NCBI GenBank assembly: GCA_003118195.1
Contig: BEXV01000010.1
Span: 889,330 to 902,887 of the forward strand
Length of the DNA stretch: 13,558 nucleotides
Direction of reading: 5' to 3'
Origin: Hemicentrotus pulcherrimus
Taxonomy: Eukaryota > Echinodermata > Echinoidea > Camarodonta > Strongylocentrotidae
This document shows positions 8,278 to 13,558 of the stretch, piece by piece. Each line of letters starts with the position of its first letter. The first letter of the stretch is position 1. Below the pieces are notes generated by a model, which had not been told where the DNA came from, made no database searches, and saw only the letters and a list, made by a program, of their open reading frames with translations. The translations under genes and the position numbers were made by a program.

Positions 8278-8530
8278 CTGTCAGTTGGATAATTAGACTG
8301 TCGTTTTTTGTGTGGAAAATCGGACAATAATCTATGCTGACAATGACAGGAATAGTGCACACACTTAAACACACAAAGCAAATTCTATTCAATAAATTCA
8401 ACTTGATGCAGATAATCATGTTTTTTGAACTGTTAATGAATTGTTTAAAACCTGTGATAAACTACCCGCATAATTTCAGTTGAGTAATTGGACTGACCTT
8501 GTATGCATGATAATTCTCACAATGATCTAG
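8278..8530 (+). repeat. Pair of diverged short repeats
   Basis: CAGTTGGATAATTAGACTG (from 8281) and CAGTTGAGTAATTGGACTG (from 8478) differ at three of 19 positions, and both are followed about 25 bases later by ACAATRATCTA-like sequence and a GGAA-rich stretch. They appear to be decayed copies of a unit about 60-75 bases long, spaced about 197 bases apart. The ends are not defined. Confidence 0.35.
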
Positions 8531-8570
8531 CATGATTGTGGGAGGAAAGAAGTACAAAAATAAACTCAGT

Positions 8571-8808
8571 TGATATTGTAAATTGCAGTTAACTCAGTTA
8601 TTGTGTTGATGGTAGGAAAAGAAGACAAATTTTACAATGTTATTCAGACTTGGTATATTGTTATTTTCCCATTATCATTGTGCGTCCAACAATTTTTTTT
8701 AGATAATCAATGAACAACAGTAAAACAACATCTAATAATGAACTGAATGACTATTTACAAGATACTTCAGTACACATGATTTTGTTGTGGTGGAAAAATA
8801 TGCTTGTT
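8571..8808 (+). repeat. Direct repeat, copy 1 (238 bp)
   Basis: Begins TGATATTGTAAATTGC and ends ATATGCTTGTT. It matches 8877-9120 along its whole length with six substitutions and three small indels: a 6-base gap relative to copy 2, and two one-base length changes in T runs. It ends exactly where the ATGCCTCCG repeat begins. The low divergence fits two alleles or a recent duplication. Confidence 0.95.
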
Positions 8809-8874
8809 ATGCCTCCGCCACCGAAGGTGGTGCCGGAGGCATCATGTTTTCGGGTTGTCCGTCCGTACGTCCGT
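8809..8874 (+). mobile_element. End of a dispersed repeat with GCCTCCG palindrome (truncated)
   Basis: A GC-rich hairpin opens the segment: ATGCCTCCG (8809-8817) pairs with CGGAGGCAT (8834-8842), with CCACC and GGTGG pairing inside. It is followed by CATGTTTTCGGGTTGTCC and GTCCGTACGTCCGT. I recall this palindrome followed by CCGTCCGTCC repeats as the end of a widespread interspersed repeat in marine invertebrate and fish genomes. Only one end is present: the sequence stops at the ambiguous base at 8875, so the rest of the element is missing from this assembly or was lost. Confidence 0.6.
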
Positions 8875-8875
8875 N
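8875..8875. other. Ambiguous base (N) at the junction
   Basis: The only undetermined base in the window. It falls in the CCGT run of the truncated repeat, two bases before copy 2 of the 240-bp duplication. Its position suggests an assembly join or a collapsed repeat rather than a random low-quality call. Confidence 0.7.
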
Positions 8876-8876
8876 T

Positions 8877-9120
8877 TGATATTATAAATTGCCGTTAACT
8901 CAGTTATTGTGTTGATGGAAGGAAAAGAAGACAAATATTACAATGTTATTCAGACTTGGTACATGTATATTGTTATTTTTCCCATTATCATTGTGCGTCC
9001 AACAATTTTTTTAGATAATCAATGAACAACAGTAAAACAACATCTAATAATGAACTGAATGACTTTTTACAAGATACTTCAGTACACATAATTTTGTTGT
9101 GGTGGAAAAATATGCTTGTT
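8877..9120 (+). repeat. Direct repeat, copy 2 (244 bp)
   Basis: Matches 8571-8808. It carries an extra CATGTA near 8962 and ends in the same ATATGCTTGTT. It then continues into TATCAATGAAATG instead of the ATGCCTCCG repeat, so it looks like the empty-site version of copy 1. The TA immediately after the shared sequence could be the insertion target. Confidence 0.95.
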
Positions 9121-9458
9121 TATCAATGAAATGTGAAATTTCAAATAAGAAAAATGTTGTCATGCGGTAGCTTTTACAGATCCAGGTTATAGAAATAACA
9201 TAGAAAGATGTTCAGGATAGTGATAAATGAATTATCGGTATGCATAATTAGTATAATAACAAAAAATAAATAGGGGTGGTAAAGCTGATTACTAAAAGTT
9301 TAAATCTTGAGGTCTTATTCAGATATGATGACATTCCCAAATCACAGCTCAAGTACAACTCTTGCAAATCGATTGCATCAAGACTAGAAAATGCTGCATA
9401 TATTGAAACAAGAGGAAAGAATTGGGAAAGAAAACACCCTCACAGTATATTGATGTAA
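9121..9458. other. AT-rich stretch with an unassigned open frame
   Basis: A 60-codon frame (9276-9458, first available start GTG) includes YDDIPKSQLKYNSC and RGKNWERKHPHSILM. It ends just upstream of the reverse transcriptase relic in a related position, but it lacks the AFD-type motif expected upstream in reverse transcriptases, so I do not join the two. The rest is AT-rich without features. Confidence 0.25.
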
Positions 9459-9716
9459 CCTTTTTTTGAGAAAAATTCTATTTTTCCAATCGGGCAAATT
9501 GGAATCGTTCTTCAATCAACGCTTGTGGGGGCAATTCTCTTTGCTTTTCTTAATGATTTAGTGGAGAGCGATCAGGGAATTTTCACACTGCCAATGATTT
9601 CTTGTTGATAAGCAGACGATGCTACCTCTTGGATATTCAGTAACAATTTATTAAAGAGGGATTTAGAATATAGCAAACTTTTGAGTGATACTTTGAGAGT
9701 GTTAAAAAGAATTTAA
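9459..9716 (+). pseudogene. Degenerate reverse transcriptase fragment (non-LTR retrotransposon type)
   Basis: One plus-strand frame reads GIVLQSTLVGAILFAFLNDL at 9498-9557, matching the G(V/I)PQGS.LGP.LF...INDL block of reverse transcriptases. About 20 residues later comes ADDATSWIF (from 9612), matching the catalytic (F/Y)ADD block with its two aspartates, then NNLLKRDLEYSKLL, where these proteins often have ..L..DL..... after the catalytic loop. Spacing between the NDL and ADD blocks is normal for LINE-type enzymes. The frame is broken: TGA and TAA lie side by side at 9606-9611, directly before ADD, and TAA follows at 9714-9716. The PQG residues of the first block are altered and upstream fingers motifs are absent, so this is a short dead relic. 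Clade not determined. An inverted repeat, TTCCAAT (9484-9490) and ATTGGAA (9498-9504), overlaps its start. Confidence 0.65.
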
Positions 9717-9900
9717 GCATTGTATGATCCCCCCAAAATTTGCAAAAAATGTCAACATCTTGTCCATCATGAAGTGTGACAACATAACAGGGTTGCATTA
9801 CATAATTCAAACATGATTTCTCAGGATAGTACAATAAGTTATTGAAATTTTCTCTGAGTTGTCTTTTAAAACGTCTATGTGATTTTGTTCTTTTAAGGAG
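9717..9900. other. Tail after the reverse transcriptase relic
   Basis: AT-rich with no clear continuation of the enzyme in any frame. It may still belong to the decayed element. Confidence 0.3.
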
Positions 9901-10052
9901 CAGGGCCCTGTTTCATAAAACTCAATACCAATAACAAGTTATAAGCTACTGTTATAAGCTACTGAACCCTGGCATCTGATTGGCTGAGAACAAATTTGTC
10001 ATAGAAATTTAGCAGTTGTTATAGATAACAAGTTTTATGAAACGGACCCCTG
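9901..10052 (+). mobile_element. MITE with TTTCATAAAACT terminal inverted repeats
   Basis: The ends are mirror images. The left end, CAGGGCCCTGTTTCATAAAA (9901-9920) plus CT, pairs with the right end, AGTTTTATGAAACGGACCCC (10031-10050) plus TG; about 19 of 22 positions match after reverse complementing. The interior has no transposase and contains CTGATTGGCTGAGAA. I remember this end sequence and this ATTGGCTGAG interior in abundant short elements of sea urchins and other marine animals. A 13-bp internal tandem duplication is present at 9938-9963. The flanking bases show no convincing target duplication, so the superfamily is uncertain. Confidence 0.75.
9938..9963 (+). repeat. 13-bp tandem duplication inside the MITE
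   Basis: GTTATAAGCTACT occurs twice back to back (9938-9950 and 9951-9963) with no mismatch, in the left subterminal part of the MITE. The right arm has only a loosely related single copy. Confidence 0.9.
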
Positions 10053-10065
10053 ATCATCAAGTTAA

Positions 10066-10071
<6 letters not shown>

Positions 10072-10111
<40 letters not shown>
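10072..10111 (+). repeat. (AG)n microsatellite
   Basis: Fifteen or so AG units in a row (10072-10102), one AA interruption, then four more units to 10111. It lies 20 bases downstream of the MITE. Confidence 0.95.
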
Positions 10112-10199
10112 CGTGGGATTGACATACCGGTATACAGGTTACAGAAGACGTCTACTCTTGATACACAATTCACTTTGCGACTTGCTTATTCTTCAAATT

Positions 10200-10530
10200 G
10201 CTGTGATTCTTGAAGCAACGACCTCTCTTACCTCTATGGTTAAACTTTGAGCTCCTTTTAACGATGTGAGGTCTCATCTATGGAAACCTGTCATTAATTG
10301 AGTCAAGTGCCATGTCTCGCACCTCAGGTTTTCTTTTTTGTCCTTTAATTAATTGTGTCTCCCGAGAGTGCTCGTTAGCCTAAATTAGATGATGAATGGA
10401 AACTTGAGTCAATAGACTCGGGGCTAGGCCGGGTATGTAAGTCTTAAAACCTCCCACAGGGAGGGGATGCCTGGCTATCAGAAGTGAATGAGAAAAGACG
10501 TAATGGGATGATACGACCCGGAGGGGTATG
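10200..10530. promoter_or_regulatory. Candidate cis-regulatory element
   Basis: A mixed-composition block between two repeats, rich in factor-like sites. Two exact AP-1 consensus sites TGAGTCA (10299-10305 and 10405-10411) lie in a 12-base inverted repeat, ATTGAGTCAAGT (10297-10308) and ACTTGAGTCAAT (10402-10413), with one mismatch. Homeodomain-type sites CATTAATTG (10292-10300), TTAATTAATTG (10345-10355) and TAAATTAG (10381-10388) lie around and between them. ATGGAAAC occurs upstream of both AP-1 sites. A perfect hairpin CCTCCC-ACA-GGGAGG is at 10450-10464. No frame is long. Clustering of such sites suggests an enhancer, but conservation cannot be judged here. Confidence 0.3.
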
Positions 10531-10769
10531 GAGTTTCTAGATCATGTGTTTGTGTGGCACACATCGAGGATGTGTTGAGGTTAAAGTAAATGGTATTTAC
10601 CAGAGTTTTTGTAAACTAGTCGGGCAAAAAGTGGTGACCTTCTAAAAGCAGCCCTTGGAATTAATAGATGGATTTCCCCCTTGAAAATCATGAGAAATGT
10701 GGAGTATTCCAGGCTGTAGGGATTTGATAGTTTCTGATAAATATTTATTTCATGATTAAATATGTTCAA

Positions 10770-11070
10770 AGTCAAGTAGTTCATAATATTGACTTGAAGA
10801 TGTGGAAATCGTGGGTTTGATTACCCACAAAGCACTAATACATTCTCTATTTAATAGAGCAAAGCATTTCATCTTCATTGTTTCGCTTGACCCAGGTGTG
10901 AAATGGTTATCCTGTAGGTTGTCGGTGTCTTTTTGGTTGGATTGGCAAAGTGTGCAACTTTAAAAGTGGCACCTGGCTTAAGTGCTCCCCAGGGAGTTGA
11001 GATTTTGCACACAATGTGTGTAGGCCTTGTGTGCAGGCAAGCCTAAATCCATTGACCATAATAATTATAT
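10770..11070 (+). mobile_element. tRNA-derived SINE
   Basis: The head resembles a decayed tRNA gene. TAGTTCA (10778-10784) stands where an A box would be, and 36 bases later GGTTTGATTAC (10814-10824) resembles the B box GGTTCGANNCC, folded as a T-arm-like hairpin GTGGGT/ACCCAC (10811-10828). A body follows with GACCCAGGTGTGAAATGG (from 10889), CCTGTAGG and AAGTGCTCCCCAGGGAG, which I recall from sea urchin and other marine tRNA-derived repeats. The 3' end is CATTGACCATAATAATTATA, a degenerate AATAAT-type tail. The boundaries are approximate and no target duplication was found. Mutations in both boxes suggest it is old. Confidence 0.6.
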
Positions 11071-12285
11071 TTTTGTACAGTGTTTAGAGAGTAGAGACCC
11101 CATTGATTACTAGATACCGGTACTACACTGTACATAAATACAAATTTTTATTTTATGATATTAATGGAAACATCACATCGTAATCATATGAAGTCCATCC
11201 CTTGACATTATATAGATAAGTGTTTATAACAAAATGTCAAAATACTGGCTTACATTTGAGCACACATAGAACTGAGGACAAAGAAGAAATGGATTTGGAT
11301 TACATGTACCAGGCTCGCTTGCGTCAAACATAACCCTGTCAGTGAAATTGGGGCGATACAAAAAATCTAGTTTGCCATTCGCTACAGTCCTCGTCCTTCA
11401 TGTATTGATTTCTGAGCGGTCTTTGAGGGGTGAAATATGATTTGTTTTTCTGTTGGAAGTTTGAAAGCCCAACAGGGTTGGGCGTTTGCTTATCATCAGG
11501 ATAACTAGTTTACTGAAGTGTTGGATGAACGGTAAAACAAAATCAAAATGGCAGTTTTTTTCCTTGCTTTATATATGTGTGGGCCTTTCCCAATGGTTTT
11601 TTTTCTTCCTTCCTATGTAAATTACCAATTACTTGTCAATCTTATTTTACCATGACTTTATGCTGTATTCATGCACTGTACTCATTTTGTATATATTCCA
11701 TTTTTTTGTGTGTCATATGTTCATTTTGATTATATGTGAAGGAAGTAAATATTCATTTAATTATTTATAAAAAAAAAAAAGAAAAATGATAATCGAAATT
11801 GAATAACTTATTATTTAGTATTTTTTCTTTGTATAACAACTAAAATTTGCATCATCATTTGCAGAAGGACAGGAACACACATTTTTGTAAATATTTCCAG
11901 CTTTTAAATTGAAAAAAAAAATAGTAGTATAAAGCAATAATTAAGAAGAAAATATAGAAATTACAACCTATCATTGAAAGCAATGAAGATTAGGTACAGA
12001 CTGAAAAATGTGTATGCAGGTGTAGTCAGAGGAAGGTAAAAAAATAAAAATTGATACATTCTGCTGGGCATTGGCAGATATATTATTGTGAAATCATTTG
12101 TTTCAGGGTTTTTGTTTTCATGTTCTTGTTGATAGTCATCTACTTTGTTTTCTTGCCTTTATAAGTGGTTTATATTTTTGTACTGATCTATTTTGGATTA
12201 TAAGTAAGAAAGCAAGAAAGAAATGAATAAAGATAGAAAAAAAAACCTTGAAATAATGAGCTACACAATATACCTACCCAGCCAG
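11071..12285. other. AT-rich non-coding stretch
   Basis: There is no credible gene. It includes A/T runs (for example 11 A at about 11769-11779 and a T-rich zone near 11590-11710), a small hairpin at 11467-11483, and an AATAAA near 12224 followed closely by nine A, which might be the trace of a retroposed tail but is unsupported by any upstream sequence I recognise. Confidence 0.4.
11467..11483 (+). repeat. Short perfect hairpin, GCCCAAC-AGG-GTTGGGC
   Basis: Seven-base arms with a three-base loop, flanked by AAA on the left and GTTT on the right so the stem can extend with one bulge. It is GC-rich in an AT-rich region. It is too short for a microRNA precursor, and no function can be assigned. 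Confidence 0.7.
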
Positions 12286-12307
12286 CCCCCCCCCCCAAAA
12301 AAAAAAA
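12286..12307 (+). repeat. Adjacent homopolymers, C11 then A11
   Basis: Eleven C (12286-12296) run directly into eleven A (12297-12307). The exact lengths may be unreliable because such junctions are prone to sequencing and replication slippage. Confidence 0.9.
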
Positions 12308-12485
12308 CACTAAACAACAACAACACTCATATTAAAAAGCATCTGTGGGCATATTCAGATTGTTATTCAGATTGTCTTTTTTGAATTTTTGGAGTGCCTT
12401 GGGTTGTAACAATCATGGTGGTCTATTTGATGCAGAATTTCATAAATGGAAATTACTTTTAGTAATATATTTAATAATTTTCAGA

Positions 12486-12635
12486 ATGTGGAAATTAGAT
12501 ATTCTCATATTGTCTATCGATGCTGCTGAGTGTCTTCTCAGAATGCTTCCTTTTAATTCAAATTTGAGGTCTTACCTCCACGCATTCCCTGAGGAGACTC
12601 GAAAACACAGTAATTATATTGTTTTCGAGATGTGA
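12486..12635 (+). other. Weak candidate exon, plus strand
   Basis: An acceptor-like sequence (TTTAATAATTTTCAG, ending at 12484) is followed by A and then ATG at 12486. The frame runs 49 codons to TGA at 12633-12635: MWKLDILILSIDAAEC, then LLRMLPFNSNLRSYLH, then AFPEETRKHSNYIVFEM. The frame is open further upstream to 12345, but that part is hydrophobic T-rich translation. No family is recognised and no polyadenylation signal lies close behind. On the other strand a donor-like GTGGAG/GTAAGA (about 12575-12586) competes with this reading. Confidence 0.18.
12598..12629 (+). repeat. Perfect inverted repeat, 10-bp arms
   Basis: CTCGAAAACA (12598-12607) and TGTTTTCGAG (12620-12629) are exact reverse complements with a 12-base AT-rich loop. 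It overlaps the 3' end of the open frame at 12486-12635. Confidence 0.85.
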
Positions 12636-13372
12636 CCGAAAAAGAAAATTACAAACGTCATGAGAACATGCGACAGTGGGGGAAACAAAGAAAAAAGGGT
12701 ATACAAATAATTTCATTTAGGGGACTGTCTTCTATCTTAAAGAGAAAGTTAAAAACTAATAAGATGAATAAGAATTTGTGGACTTTCTTATTCTTCTTTT
12801 CTCACATGTGAAAGAATATCAAAGTAATGTCACTTAAAGAATTGGAATTATCTCCTATTTCATGAATAACTGGAAATGCTTTATAAATTTAGCTTTGAAC
12901 CAAATGTTGATGCCACATCGTTTGTATCTAGTCATGATTACAGTACCCTAATATTTGTACTGTGATTTTCATTTTCAATGATTTTCAGCAAGATTGTGTC
13001 ATTTTGATCAAGCTTTATAATCCTGATACTTCACAGTATACAATTATTCTTATTTAATGTGATCTATTTATTTGAGTCTTCTTTATTTATACATAGTAGC
13101 ACTTTCAATAGCAAGCATTGCTCTTTCAGGAGGCCATGTCTGTATGTAATCAGCCAGTGAGAATACTTTTTTTCCCCTGGCAGTTTCTTTCCCAATGAAA
13201 TACTGTCACATTAGATGTAGCTTTCATACCTTCCAAAGGCTTCCATACTGCCCTGTTTATAACCTCTCACCACTTTTCTAATCATGTATTCAGAATGTGT
13301 TCTTCTGTTTACATTAACTGTCTCTTTCTATTGCAATCAATATTTCATCCCGATTCACTTTACCGGGCATGA
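12636..13372. other. AT-rich non-coding stretch
   Basis: No gene is supported. One acceptor-like site, CATTGCTCTTTCAG (ending about 13129), precedes a short open stretch (EAMSVCNQPVRILFF...) with a possible donor CCA/GTGAGA only 27 bases on. This is too little to call an exon. Confidence 0.4.
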
Positions 13373-13534
13373 GTGGTTGAATTCTCGGGCGTGCAGCAAG
13401 AGTCAAATGGCTCGGAGGAAAAAGGTTTTGGCCACACTCTTGTGCGCAGGAAATTAGTGTATGTGATGTATAGTTCCATGCATGTGTGTACTCTGTTATT
13501 AAATTATCACGTTATTGTAATTCTGTTTTTTTAA
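13373..13534 (+). other. Open frame of 53 codons, status unknown
   Basis: Lies in a GC-richer patch (13340-13450). From a TGA at 13370-13372 the frame is open to TAA at 13532-13534 and includes VQQESNGSEEKGFGHTLVRR, then a hydrophobic T-rich tail. There is an internal ATG but none at the start. No family is recognised. Confidence 0.1.
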
Positions 13535-13537
13535 AGT

Positions 13538-13558
13538 GGGGGGGGGGGGGGGGGGGGG
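13538..13558 (+). repeat. Run of 21 G at the window end
   Basis: The window stops inside an uninterrupted run of 21 G preceded by AAAGT. Such runs halt sequencing polymerases and can form G-quadruplexes, so this is probably a contig end and the true length is unknown. Confidence 0.9.

Noticed and set aside
8710..8898. Plus-strand frame of 62 codons across the duplication junction
   Set aside because: It runs through the repeat end and the ambiguous base, and its second half is palindrome sequence.
10770..10842. A functional tRNA gene
   Set aside because: The A and B boxes are degenerate, an acceptor stem cannot be formed, and a SINE body follows.
11467..11483. Intrinsic (bacterial) terminator or microRNA hairpin
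   Set aside because: The context is eukaryotic and the stem of seven pairs is too short for a microRNA precursor.
1..13558. CRISPR array, bacterial operon, prophage or organellar origin
   Set aside because: There are no regularly spaced repeats, no ribosome-binding-site-led genes and no dense coding; all recognisable elements are eukaryotic repeats.

Overview
The window looks like nuclear DNA from a marine invertebrate, most likely an echinoderm such as a sea urchin. The grounds are an AT-rich background, long stretches with no credible open frame, microsatellites, scattered palindromic words (TACATGTA, ACCGGT), and several short interspersed repeats whose ends match families I remember from sea urchins and other marine deuterostomes. 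These include a GGGCCCTGTTTCAT-type MITE, a CAGTGGYGTAGC-type MITE, an ATGCCTCCG palindrome followed by GTCCGTCCGT, and a tRNA-derived SINE with an ACCCAGGTG body. The species is inferred from memory, not from a search. Nothing suggests a bacterium, virus or organelle.

There is no intact, recognisable protein-coding gene. The only coding homology I can defend is a decayed reverse transcriptase fragment at about 9459-9716 (+), with the LF..FLNDL and ADD blocks in one frame, interrupted by two adjacent stops. Several short frames sit next to good splice-acceptor-like or promoter-like sequence (363-455 minus, 4326-4481 minus, 4589-4729 both strands, 6055-6192 plus, 12486-12635 plus). They are listed as weak exon candidates with no known homology.

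Layout: 1-470 AT-rich with a possible minus-strand terminal exon. 470-1180 a long purine-rich strand. 1181-4325 mostly featureless intron-like or intergenic DNA with a 16-bp tandem repeat, a second purine tract and an AC microsatellite. 4326-4730 exon-like frames on both strands. 4899-5106 a MITE. 5820-6192 a GC-richer block with a TATA box and a 45-codon frame. 6800-7340 another GC-richer block. 7461-8125 two diverged copies of a palindrome-bearing repeat. 8571-9120 a 240-bp direct duplication flanking a repeat end and the only ambiguous base. 9459-9716 the reverse transcriptase relic. 9901-10052 a second MITE followed by a GA microsatellite. 10200-10530 a possible cis-regulatory element. 10770-11070 a SINE. 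11071-13558 AT-rich DNA with hairpins, a C11A11 junction and a terminal run of 21 G.

The parts do not form a pathway or operon. The window reads as accessory, repeat-colonised non-coding DNA. The most informative items are the duplication around the N, which may be two haplotypes joined in the assembly, the palindromic repeat pair, and the two possible regulatory blocks. I found no evidence for a new multi-gene system.
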